This document shows, one piece after another, positions 6,091 through 13,150 of a stretch of DNA of 14,228 nucleotides. Position numbers and translations under genes: made by a program. This DNA comes from Acidimicrobiales bacterium. GTDB taxonomy: Bacteria; Actinomycetota; Acidimicrobiia; Acidimicrobiales; SZUA-35. The notes beneath the pieces were generated by a model, which was not told the DNA's origin, did no database searches, and saw only the letters and a program-made list of their open reading frames with translations. Location: the NCBI GenBank assembly GCA_013003325.1, contig JABDJU010000005.1, positions 1 to 14,228 on the forward strand, in the 5' to 3' direction. Numbering within the stretch: position 1 is the stretch's first letter; each line of letters opens with the position of its first letter.

Positions 6091-7203
6091 TCACGGCACA
6101 CCAGAAAGCTTGCGGTACAACCGGATCAGCGCCGTCGTGCACTCGGTCCATGTGAAACGGGCGGCCTGCGCTCGTCCCTCGTCGATCAGCCGCTCGGCCA
6201 GATCCGAGTCGTTCAATACGAGGCTCACCGCCTGGGGGAGGGCATCGGGGTTGTCCACCGGGATGAAGAGGGCGGCCCCACCACACACTTCCCGCTGAAC
6301 CGCGCCATCGGTGGAGACAACCGGAGTGCCGACCGACATCGCTTCGAGGGGCACCATGCCGAATCCTTCGGTCCGGGCATTGGAAACCACCACGGCGGCG
6401 TTGCGGAGCAACCAGCTCTTGGCCGCGGCCGGAACATATCCGACCAGGTGGACCCGATCAGCCTTGGATCCCGTCCTGTTGATCCCGTCCCGCAATCGAG
6501 CTTCCTCCGGGCCGCCGCCGGCGATCACCAGCGAAAGATCTGGATTGTCGGCGAGCAGCGGCTCGAACGATTCGATCAGCTCGGCAAATCGCTTTCGTGG
6601 TTCGAGGGTTCCCACCGCCAGGGCGTATCGCGTGCCGGCCAGCGTGGCGAATTCGGGCGGCTTGTCGGGGTCCTCGACCGGCGGATCGAACCCGAGATGA
6701 ATTGGATGTACCCGGTCGGGTTCGAGACCGAGCAGATCGATGAGCTCGTCGGCGGCGGCGCGGGACAGCGCGTGCACATGGGCGCCGCGCTCGATGGCCC
6801 TCTCGGCCAATGCCGGGAAGAAACGCACCGCCGGGGCGACGTCGGCAGGTCGTTGCCAGGGCCCAGCGTCGTGTATCGAAATCAGCTCGGCCGTGCCTCT
6901 GCCGGGAGGGATGCCGTAGAAGTTGGTGCCGTGCACGAGATCTGTCTTGCCGAACAGCTGGCCGGCGGTCGGATGGTCGAGTCGCTTCCACAAACGGTGC
7001 AACAGACCGGCCGGGTACGACCGGCCGAGACGCACACCGGCGGGCAAGCGGTCGGCGATGACGTTCCTGGATCGGCCGCTTAGCGCGATCGGCACGAGGA
7101 CGGCTGAGGGATCGTCGTGTACTGCTCGAGCGAGCTGAGACGCGAAAACACCGATGCCGGTCAATGGGACCGACAGCGGCGTGACATCCAGGCCGATTCG
7201 CAC
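6091..7203 (-). CDS. Glycosyltransferase family 4 (GT-B, retaining)
   Basis: The 370-residue protein has two Rossmann-like halves. The N-terminal acceptor half starts MRIGLDVTPLSVPLTGIGVF, with the Gly-rich loop that many GT4 mannosyl/glucosyltransferases have. The C-terminal nucleotide-sugar half contains GTLEPRKR (198-205, with the conserved Arg/Lys), VIAGGGP (226-232), VHLVGYV (251-257) and the EX7E motif EGFGMVPLE (Glu279-Glu287). There is no signal or membrane helix, so it probably works on the inner face of the membrane using NDP-sugar. The start is a GTG at 7203 with a -10-like TAGGGT six bases upstream. The PilZ gene lies 67 bp upstream on the same strand, which may point to exopolysaccharide or envelope glycan synthesis, but donor and acceptor are unknown. 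Confidence 0.92.
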   Translation of the reverse strand: MRIGLDVTPLSVPLTGIGVFASQLARAVHDDPSAVLVPIALSGRSRNVIADRLPAGVRLGRSYPAGLLHRLWKRLDHPTAGQLFGKTDLVHGTNFYGIPPGRGTAELISIHDAGPWQRPADVAPAVRFFPALAERAIERGAHVHALSRAAADELIDLLGLEPDRVHPIHLGFDPPVEDPDKPPEFATLAGTRYALAVGTLEPRKRFAELIESFEPLLADNPDLSLVIAGGGPEEARLRDGINRTGSKADRVHLVGYVPAAAKSWLLRNAAVVVSNARTEGFGMVPLEAMSVGTPVVSTDGAVQREVCGGAALFIPVDNPDALPQAVSLVLNDSDLAERLIDEGRAQAARFTWTECTTALIRLYRKLSGVP

Positions 7204-7209
7204 ACTGCG

Positions 7210-7215
7210 ACCCTA
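7210..7215 (-). promoter_or_regulatory. Candidate leaderless -10 element of the glycosyltransferase gene
   Basis: TAGGGT on the minus strand is followed by six bases (CGCAGT) and then the GTG at 7203. No Shine-Dalgarno sequence is present. The -35 region is unremarkable. Confidence 0.35.
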
Positions 7216-7225
7216 CGCGTGAGCG

Positions 7226-7252
7226 CGGCCCGAGTCTGGCACCCCAGGGCCG
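7226..7252 (-). terminator. Weak hairpin between the PilZ and glycosyltransferase genes
   Basis: CGGCCC (7226-7231) pairs with GGGCCG (7247-7252) around a 15-nt loop that can form a smaller TGG/CCA helix. It starts 18 bases after the PilZ stop on the minus strand. There is no U tract, so termination is uncertain. Confidence 0.28.
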
Positions 7253-7270
7253 GCTTGCTTCCCTCTGTGG

Positions 7271-7702
7271 CTAGCGGGCGTGATTCCAGAGCTCGTTGAG
7301 CTCCGGATCGCGCTGGCCCCGTCGTTCGGCCATCCGTTGGAAGATGATCGCCTTGAGCTTGTCGGTGATGTTCACGAACACAATGCCGTAGTAGGCGCCG
7401 GACTTCACATCGGGGATGTCGTCGGTCGGGCGGATATGCCGAACCTCGGCCAGGCCTTGTTCACCCTCGTGGATGAACGGCACGCGGGAGCCGGCACGAA
7501 CAGATTCGATCTCCGGACCGACGAGGAGTGCCCCTGCGACGCTGAGGTCGATGACAGCCATCTCGACGTGTGCTGTCTTCTTGCCGAACAGCTTTCGATT
7601 GTTGGGCACGACCCAGCTCATCGTGAGATCCTCGACGCGGAATCGATCCGAAAGCCTCGGGAACTGACCCGCCAGTGCGGGGTTCACATGGTTCGTGCGC
7701 AT
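7271..7702 (-). CDS. PilZ-domain protein (probable c-di-GMP binding)
   Basis: The 143-residue soluble protein is about the size of a lone PilZ domain. The two marks of PilZ nucleotide binding are present in order: RxxxR as RLSDR (Arg16, Arg20) and DxSxxG as DLSVAG (Asp52, Ser54, Gly57). The following strands (SRVPFIHEGEQGLAEVRHIRP, YYGIVFVNI) fit the six-stranded barrel. The C-terminal helix (KLKAIIFQRMAERRGQRDPEL) matches the helix that closes these domains. Known PilZ proteins bind cyclic di-GMP and act on a partner protein; here the partner might be the downstream glycosyltransferase, but that is inference. The ATG at 7702 has no Shine-Dalgarno; GATTTT lies six bases upstream on the minus strand and could be a -10 element. 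A 21-bp palindrome lies 38-58 bases upstream. Confidence 0.78.
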   Translation of the reverse strand: MRTNHVNPALAGQFPRLSDRFRVEDLTMSWVVPNNRKLFGKKTAHVEMAVIDLSVAGALLVGPEIESVRAGSRVPFIHEGEQGLAEVRHIRPTDDIPDVKSGAYYGIVFVNITDKLKAIIFQRMAERRGQRDPELNELWNHAR

Positions 7703-7739
7703 GATCTGAAAATCGGCACAGTTCGGGCGCCGCGTGATG

Positions 7740-7760
7740 GGTCAAATGACTCATCTGACC
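7740..7760. promoter_or_regulatory. 21-bp near-perfect palindrome (operator candidate)
   Basis: The left half is GGTCAAATGA, the centre C, and the right half TCATCTGACC. All pairs match except one symmetrical position (A versus C, sixth from each end). It sits in the 90-bp divergent gap, about 48 bases before the PilZ start and about 43 before the protease start. That is a natural place for a dimeric transcription factor acting on either gene. No coding sequence covers it. Confidence 0.5.
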
Positions 7761-7792
7761 ACCGCACAGCTCCACTGGCGTCGTAGTTCAGG

Positions 7793-8689
7793 GTGCCTTT
7801 CCCCATGCGGGGACCAGCGGAGTTCGCCACTCTCGGCCATGTGAGCGATGCGAGCCACAAGCCATGGGCCGTTCCGACGCGCCCCCCGACGGTTGCGGTG
7901 GGAGCCTCATCCCACAGCCGTTTGGTGCAGGCGCAGGATCGGAATCGGTCCCCGCGGTGGCGGGGAATCGGCTGGCGGGTTGCGGCGATCCTGAGCGTTG
8001 TGGGCGCCGCCGTTGCCCTGTTGCTGGCAACGGGGGTCGGGACGGCCCAGGCTCGGGTGGACCCGCTTTCCGAACAGGAGAGAATCGATCTCGGCGCCCG
8101 GGCCCGGGTTTCGACCGTTCGCGTCGCCGCCCGCTCTTGTCCTGGGTCGGTGCGAGGCAGCGGATTCGTCGTCGGCGGGCTGCTGTTCACGTCCGGCCAT
8201 CTTGTCGTGTTCGACGATCGGCTCAAAGTGGATCGCCCGGGCCAGCCGGTGGAGTCGCCGGTGGTGGCAGCGAGTACCACTATCGACATCGCGGTGGCCA
8301 ACGGGTCCGCGCTTGTTGCACTGGACCTGAATCTCAGCCGAACTGCGCCGCCTGCGGGGGAGCGGATCTTCCTCGCCGGATTCCCCGGCGGCGGTCCCCT
8401 CGAGGTCGCCGAAGCGACGCTGGAGGGATACGGCAACGCCACGGATTGGGGTGTGCTGGGCGAGCGGGTGATGTTGATCGAGCGCGGCATTCGACCGGGA
8501 TTCAGCGGCGGCCCGGTGTTCAATCGCGACGGAGATGTGGTGGGCATGTTGGCCGGCGTCGACGTCGTGACCGGGTTGACAGTTGCGATCCCCGCCGACG
8601 AACTGGCCAGGACCGTCGAACTCGCAGTGGAGACGTGGGGCACAGGGGTCGGATCGGTGGCCCACGCCGCTCGGCCGTGCGAAGGATGA
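7793..8689 (+). CDS. Membrane-associated trypsin-like serine protease
   Basis: The 298-residue frame contains a chymotrypsin/HtrA-type protease domain with a full apparent triad: His136 in LLFTSGHLV, Asp165 in TTIDIAVA, and Ser238 in GFSGGPVF. A hydrophobic segment (about 62-82, WRVAAILSVVGAAVALLLA) followed by GTAQA is either a signal peptide or an anchor, so the domain lies outside the membrane. No PDZ domain follows. Cys116 and Cys296 may pair, as in actinobacterial MarP-like periplasmic proteases. The start is uncertain: GTG 7793 is the first in frame, ATG 7805 and GTG 7925 are alternatives, and the last would give an ordinary signal-peptide length. The stop TGA overlaps the Shine-Dalgarno region of the next gene, which starts 11 bases later, so the two probably form an operon. 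The substrate is unknown. Confidence 0.85.
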   Translation: MPFPMRGPAEFATLGHVSDASHKPWAVPTRPPTVAVGASSHSRLVQAQDRNRSPRWRGIGWRVAAILSVVGAAVALLLATGVGTAQARVDPLSEQERIDLGARARVSTVRVAARSCPGSVRGSGFVVGGLLFTSGHLVVFDDRLKVDRPGQPVESPVVAASTTIDIAVANGSALVALDLNLSRTAPPAGERIFLAGFPGGGPLEVAEATLEGYGNATDWGVLGERVMLIERGIRPGFSGGPVFNRDGDVVGMLAGVDVVTGLTVAIPADELARTVELAVETWGTGVGSVAHAARPCEG

Positions 8690-8699
8690 GGGAGATGTG

Positions 8700-9554
8700 A
8701 TGGTTGGCAATGGCGTACACACCGGACAAACGACGGACCTACTGGCCCCGATGGGTCGCCTGCGGGGCCCGTCGGCACGGGTTGTGCTCGCAGTGCTTCA
8801 GCAGGCACTGCTGACGCCGTTGGGGGCCGATCGGCTCGTGCTCGGTGTCAAGGGCATCCACGGGCGACTCACCGTGGTTTCGACCGACGCCAGCAACGCT
8901 CCCGAACGCGGTCGATCTCAGTTTCGCTGGAGCCGAGCTCTCCCCATCATCGGTTCCCTTCGTCGTCAGAGGCCCGGAACGGCCGGCTCCATCCACGAGG
9001 TCGCGGGACGATTCCTCTACAGCTACGCGATCGCCGTCGAGAACTCCACCGACACCGTGGTTCTCGGCGTGGTACTGAACCACGAACCGGAACGAGTCCG
9101 CCCACTGCACGCCGCCGTCAGTTCGGCCCTCTACAGCCTGCTGCCCCAATCGGATGGGGACATACCAGACGCGTGTGTGGCTGTGTCGGTCGAATCTGCC
9201 GAAGCCGGCTTCAGGTCGACGGTTGGATACAGCGGTGATCACGACGTTGTGACGGTGCAGAGCGCGGCGGCAACGGTCGCTGCCGCCACCGCCGCCGCCA
9301 CAATCGGGGCGAGTACCGCCCCGTTGCGGCTGCGGTTTGCCGACCAGATTGCGGTGGGCCAGGTACTGGTCTCTCTCGTGGTCGCCGACGGCCCTGCGGG
9401 CTCCGTGATCGGATCTTCCGATCTGTCTTCGCCGGGGACGGTCGCCCCCGCCATCGCAGTGCTGAAAGCGGCGAATGCCCAACGCATAATCACCGCTGAG
9501 GCCGATGCCGACCCGGCCCGAATTGCCGTCCCGACGATGGCTCCGGCGGTCTGA
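8700..9554 (+). CDS. Hypothetical protein coupled to the protease gene
   Basis: I do not recognise this 284-residue protein. The ATG at 8700 is preferred because GGGAG lies five bases upstream; the longer frame from 8583 only overlaps the protease gene. The sequence appears to have two alpha/beta domains. The first, about 18-150, has SARVVLAVLQQALLTPLGADRL and strands such as FLYSYAIAVENS and TVVLGVVLNHE, perhaps GAF- or roadblock-like. The second, about 158-265, includes an Ala/Thr-rich helix (VQSAAATVAAATAAATIGAS) and RLRFADQIAVGQVLVSLVVADG. There are no catalytic motifs, signal peptide or clear membrane helix, and only one Cys (159). It is probably co-transcribed with the protease and followed 80 bp later by the penicillin-binding protein. 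It may serve the same envelope process; no function is claimed. Confidence 0.72.
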   Translation: MVGNGVHTGQTTDLLAPMGRLRGPSARVVLAVLQQALLTPLGADRLVLGVKGIHGRLTVVSTDASNAPERGRSQFRWSRALPIIGSLRRQRPGTAGSIHEVAGRFLYSYAIAVENSTDTVVLGVVLNHEPERVRPLHAAVSSALYSLLPQSDGDIPDACVAVSVESAEAGFRSTVGYSGDHDVVTVQSAAATVAAATAAATIGASTAPLRLRFADQIAVGQVLVSLVVADGPAGSVIGSSDLSSPGTVAPAIAVLKAANAQRIITAEADADPARIAVPTMAPAV

Positions 9555-9634
9555 GCCGCCGCCCTGAGCAAAGGTGCATTCGGCGCCGTCGGTGACCCGA
9601 AAAGGGATCGGTGCCCGACTACCGTAAGGGCGCT

Positions 9635-11866
9635 ATGCCGATTCTGCGCGTCATCAAGCGACTCAGCTCGCTCGGACTGGTGTTGGTCGCAGTCTCGCTG
9701 GTCTTCACCGCCACGATCATCACGATTGCGCCCCAGGTGGCGCGGGTCGCGACCTCGACCAGCAGCGTGGCCGCCGATATCGAGCTGCAGGAACTCACCG
9801 AGCGGTCGTCGATGTACGCCGCCGACGGTTCCTTCCTCACGTTCCTGGTCGATGAGAATCGCCAGACAGTCGACCTGGAAGACATCCCCCAAGAGGTCGT
9901 GATGTCGGTGCTCGCGATCGAAGACTTCGATTTCTATCAGCACAGCGGGGTCAACTATCGAGCGGTCTTCCGCGCCGCCCTGGCCAACGTGAATTCGGGC
10001 AGTATCGAGGGTGGCGGTTCGACGATCACCCAGCAATTGGTGAAGATGAACCTGCTCACCAGCGAACAGAATCTCGGGCGCAAGATCCCTGAGGCCTTCC
10101 TGGCTCGCCAGCTCGAGAAGGAATACACCAAGGACGAACTGCTGGAGCGCTACCTGAACAGCGTGTACTTCGGCTCCAATGCCTACGGAGTGCAGGCGGC
10201 CGCCGAGACGTATTTCGGCAAGGACGTGGAGGATCTCGGTTGGGAGGAGGGGGCCATGTTGGCCGGCATCATCAGCCGCCCAGGGGCCTATGACCCGACC
10301 GTGAATGCCGATCGAGCTCGCGATCGACGCTCGGTCGTCGCCGATCGTTTGTTGGCCGTAGAGCTGGTGGACGAGGAGCTGGCCGAATCGATCAAGCGGG
10401 CTCCGCTGCCGGCTGAGCGGCGTGTGCCCCGTTCGATCAAGCCCAACGACTACTACGTGCAGGAAGCCCTGGAGGCGCTGCTCGATGATCCCGAGATCCC
10501 CCTGGGCGAAGATCGACAGACCCGCTTCAACAACATCTATTACGGCGGCCTGAAGATCCACCTGTTCCTCGATCCGGCCGCGCAGGCCGCGGCGCTGAAG
10601 GCCCGCGACGAGATCCTTCCCGATGACCCCCGCGGCTTCACCTCCGCACTGGCCGCCGTCGACACCCACACCTCGGCCGTGGTCGCCATGGTCGGCGGTC
10701 CAGAATTCGCCCGCGAGCAGTTCAACATCGCGACCCAGGGCCTCCGCCAACCGGGGTCGTCGATGAAGACGTTCGTGCTCGCTGCGGCCTTCGAAGCGGG
10801 CTACACGGCCAAAGACACGATCAGAGGCGACAGCCCCTGCGAGTTCGATAATCCAGGCGGGTTCCCCGACCCGTACAAGGTGAAGGGCGGCACCAAGTCG
10901 TACGCCTTCCAGAGCCTTGCTGCGGTGACCCGGGCCTCGAACAACTGCGCGTTTGTCCGACTCGGCCAGGTGGTGGCCAACGACCGCGTGATCGAAACGG
11001 CGAACAAGCTCGGTATCGAAACGATCGTCAATCCGAGCGACGCAGTGCTGTCGCTGCCGTTGGGATCCAAAGAGGTGTATGCGCTCGATATGGCTGCGGC
11101 CTACGCGGCATTCGGCAACGACGGCATCTACAACGAGCCGAGCTACATCAGCCACATCGAGGACGCCGAGGGCAACGTCATCTACGAGAATCGGCCCGAC
11201 AGCCGGCGGGCGGTGTCGGTACAGACCGCCAGGATGATCACCGAAACGCTCGAGGGGAACGTGCGATCGGGCACCGGCACCAAGGCGCGCGTCTCCGGAG
11301 GCCATCCCGCCGCCGGCAAAACCGGCACGGCCCAGAACCACGAGGACGCCTGGTTCGTCGGCTACACCGACTACATCACCACCGCGGTCTGGATGGGGCA
11401 CCCTGACGAGAAGATCCCGATGCGCAACGTCCGAGGTTGGGGGAACATGTTCGGCGGCAAAGTGCCGGCCCACATCTTCTCGCAGTTCAACAGCGACTAC
11501 CACGTCGACCTCGAACCGGTGGCCTTCGTCGATCCCGAACCGTTCGGGGGCGGCAAGCGGTTGAAGGTTGCGGGTGAGATCGACTTCTGTTCAGGATCAC
11601 CCCGCGAGGCTCCCGACGGCACCGAACGGGTGGACACCGACGGCGACGGCAGGATCGACTGCTTCCGGGCCCTCACCACCACGACCGAGTCGACCACCAC
11701 GACCACCACGGTGCCTCCGCCCCCGCCGCCCACCGATCCCAATGCACCGTCGACCACGGTGCCCACGACCCAGCCCGCAAACGCTGCGGTTCGCACCACC
11801 GTGCCGTCGGGACCGCCGGTGACGTCGTCGGGACCGCCTTCCAGTGGCGCCGGTGCTGGTGGCTGA
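9635..11866 (+). CDS. Bifunctional penicillin-binding protein, class A (PBP1 type)
   Basis: The protein polymerises lipid II into glycan strands and cross-links their peptides on the outer face of the membrane. Using ATG 9635 (743 residues), a membrane helix lies at about 12-32. The GT51 domain follows, with catalytic Glu96 in AIEDFDFYQHSG, then GGSTITQQLVKM and the RKIPEAFLARQLEK region. The transpeptidase domain carries SxxK (Ser375-Lys378, PGSSMKTF), SxN (Ser435-Asn437) and KTG (562-564). The C-terminal extension contains VDTDGDGRIDCF, a Ca-binding-like loop (Asp667, 669, 671, 675) between Cys652 and Cys676. It ends in a Thr/Pro-rich tail of some 60 residues. GTG 9611 is an in-frame alternative start with an equal AAGGG-N4 spacing; TACCGT at 9620-9625 may be a -10 element favouring the ATG. 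A 754-codon open frame on the other strand is a shadow. Confidence 0.95.
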   Translation: MPILRVIKRLSSLGLVLVAVSLVFTATIITIAPQVARVATSTSSVAADIELQELTERSSMYAADGSFLTFLVDENRQTVDLEDIPQEVVMSVLAIEDFDFYQHSGVNYRAVFRAALANVNSGSIEGGGSTITQQLVKMNLLTSEQNLGRKIPEAFLARQLEKEYTKDELLERYLNSVYFGSNAYGVQAAAETYFGKDVEDLGWEEGAMLAGIISRPGAYDPTVNADRARDRRSVVADRLLAVELVDEELAESIKRAPLPAERRVPRSIKPNDYYVQEALEALLDDPEIPLGEDRQTRFNNIYYGGLKIHLFLDPAAQAAALKARDEILPDDPRGFTSALAAVDTHTSAVVAMVGGPEFAREQFNIATQGLRQPGSSMKTFVLAAAFEAGYTAKDTIRGDSPCEFDNPGGFPDPYKVKGGTKSYAFQSLAAVTRASNNCAFVRLGQVVANDRVIETANKLGIETIVNPSDAVLSLPLGSKEVYALDMAAAYAAFGNDGIYNEPSYISHIEDAEGNVIYENRPDSRRAVSVQTARMITETLEGNVRSGTGTKARVSGGHPAAGKTGTAQNHEDAWFVGYTDYITTAVWMGHPDEKIPMRNVRGWGNMFGGKVPAHIFSQFNSDYHVDLEPVAFVDPEPFGGGKRLKVAGEIDFCSGSPREAPDGTERVDTDGDGRIDCFRALTTTTESTTTTTTVPPPPPPTDPNAPSTTVPTTQPANAAVRTTVPSGPPVTSSGPPSSGAGAGG

Positions 11867-11879
11867 GCGACACTGTGAC

Positions 11880-11912
11880 ATGACACCGCCACCGCATGGC
11901 ATGACATCGCCA
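11880..11912. repeat. Imperfect 12-bp direct repeat before the zinc-ribbon gene
   Basis: ATGACACCGCCA (11880-11891) and ATGACATCGCCA (11901-11912) differ by one base and are spaced 21 bp apart, in the 62-bp gap between the penicillin-binding protein and the next gene. Two-turn spacing would put both on the same helix face. No obvious -10 or Shine-Dalgarno sequence is present in the gap. Confidence 0.35.
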
Positions 11913-11928
11913 GACCTCGAGCCGAGCC

Positions 11929-12648
11929 ATGGCCGCTGAACAGTACGAGCAGCTTCTTCGCACCCAGGAACTCGATACCCGACTCGCCCAGCTGGCCCAT
12001 GCCAAAGCGACCCACCCGCTCCTGGTGAAGATCGACCAAACCCGGGCTCACGCCGCCGAGGTTGGTGCCGGAGTGCAGGACGAACGCGAAGAGCGCCACC
12101 GACTGGAGCGAGACCAGAAGCGGCTCGACGACGAGGTGGCGATGCTCGACGCCAAGCGCGCCGACATCGAAGCAAAGCTCTACGACGGGTCCGTGACCGC
12201 CACCAAAGACCTGCTGGCCATGCAGGAGGAGTCGAAGAACCTGGCCGAGCGAAAGGCGTCGCTCGAGGACGCCGAGCTCGAGATCATGGAACAGGTCGAG
12301 GAACTTCAAGCCGTGCTCGACCGCGCCCAGCAGGAGATCGACGCCGACGAGCAGAAGATCAGCGACTTCGAAGCCGAGCTCGCCGAGTCATTCGCCGAAC
12401 TCGACGCCGAGGCCGCTCAGGTGCAATCCGAACGTGACGCGGTGGTCGTGTCGGTTCCCACCGAACTGCTCGATGCGTACGACAGGCTTCGGGCCAGCCA
12501 GCCCGGGATCGTGGTAGCGCGCCTGGTCGGCGGAACATGCCAGGCGTGCCATATGACGCTGAGCGCAATGACCGTTGATCAGATCGGCAAGCTCGACGCG
12601 GAGGCGCTCGTGCACTGCGACCAGTGCGGGGCAATCCTGGTCCGCTGA
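11929..12648 (+). CDS. Coiled-coil protein with C-terminal C4 zinc ribbon
   Basis: The 239-residue protein is a long antiparallel coiled coil (about 5-175, rich in Glu, Ala, Leu, Arg, Gln). It ends in a C4 zinc ribbon with Cys204/Cys207 (GTCQACHM) and Cys230/Cys233 (HCDQCGAIL). This is the architecture of the CT398/zf-RING_7 family, widespread in bacteria and often described only as a putative nucleic-acid-binding protein. LYDGSVTATKDLLAMQEE (84-101) is the conserved turn between the coils. It is cytoplasmic, with no signal or membrane helix. In many actinobacteria the gene lies near RNase H and the RNase P RNA, and rnpB is indeed 1.3 kb away here. The ATG at 11929 lacks a clear Shine-Dalgarno. 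Its stop overlaps the next ATG (TGATG), so the next gene is translationally coupled. Confidence 0.88.
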   Translation: MAAEQYEQLLRTQELDTRLAQLAHAKATHPLLVKIDQTRAHAAEVGAGVQDEREERHRLERDQKRLDDEVAMLDAKRADIEAKLYDGSVTATKDLLAMQEESKNLAERKASLEDAELEIMEQVEELQAVLDRAQQEIDADEQKISDFEAELAESFAELDAEAAQVQSERDAVVVSVPTELLDAYDRLRASQPGIVVARLVGGTCQACHMTLSAMTVDQIGKLDAEALVHCDQCGAILVR

Positions 12649-13136
12649 TGGTCCTCTGGTTCGTGATCTTGGCGCCGGTGTTGGTGGCCGAGATCTTCCA
12701 GAGCCCGATGGCCGACTACCGGGTGGTTGCCATCGGTGCTGCCCTGCCCCTGATCGAGGCCTTCTTCGCCGGGCCCCGCTACTTGCACACCATGGTGGTG
12801 GCGATGGGACTGCTGGCCGTTGTGATGCTGGCCACGGCAAACCGCCGCCTCCTACGGCGTCGACTGCTCGGCATCCCGATCGGCCTGCTGTTGCACTTAG
12901 TGCTCGACTTCACCTGGGTTGAATCGGAGTTGTTGTGGTGGCCGGCGTTCGGTTTCGAGTTCAACGATGACGCGACTGCAGCATTCAACCGTCCGGTGGA
13001 GATCGGACTGCTGCTCGACATCGCAGCCATCGTCGTCGGGATATGGGCGTTTCGCCGCTACGAGCTCGACAATCCCGACAACCGTGATCTGTTGGTGCGG
13101 TCGGGTCGGCTCGCCCGGTCGGCGATGCCCCAGTAG
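12648..13136 (+). CDS. Small multi-pass membrane protein, possibly YdjM-like
   Basis: The 162-residue protein has four or five hydrophobic helices (about 4-19, 27-42, 48-65, 74-90 and 118-135). Polar residues within or near the helices, GPRYLHTM (His47-Thr48) and LLHLVLDFTW (His83, Asp87), recall the H-T-H and HxxxD pattern of YdjM/DUF457 inner-membrane proteins, which are sometimes called metal-dependent hydrolases. That match is loose. The ATG at 12648 overlaps the preceding TGA by one base, so translation depends on the zinc-ribbon gene. A longer frame from 12624 exists but would overlap the upstream gene by 25 bases. It ends 14 bases before the convergent hemolysin-III gene. The function is unknown. 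Confidence 0.75.
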   Translation: MVLWFVILAPVLVAEIFQSPMADYRVVAIGAALPLIEAFFAGPRYLHTMVVAMGLLAVVMLATANRRLLRRRLLGIPIGLLLHLVLDFTWVESELLWWPAFGFEFNDDATAAFNRPVEIGLLLDIAAIVVGIWAFRRYELDNPDNRDLLVRSGRLARSAMPQ

Positions 13137-13150
13137 CCGTCTTGCAGATG

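Noticed and set aside
7747..7753. TGACTCA core of the palindrome as a known regulatory box
   Set aside because: The match is to a eukaryotic factor site; in this bacterial context only the 21-bp symmetry is meaningful.
7684..8808. A 374-codon minus-strand frame across the protease and the 21-bp palindrome
   Set aside because: It is Pro/Ser/Thr/Arg-rich shadow sequence opposite a protease with clear motifs, and it overlaps the start of the PilZ gene.
9239..11503. A 754-codon open frame on the minus strand
   Set aside because: It lies opposite the penicillin-binding protein and the hypothetical gene, both with clear protein features. Its translation is His/Arg/Gly-rich low-complexity sequence without a recognisable domain. 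Long antisense frames are common in high-GC DNA.
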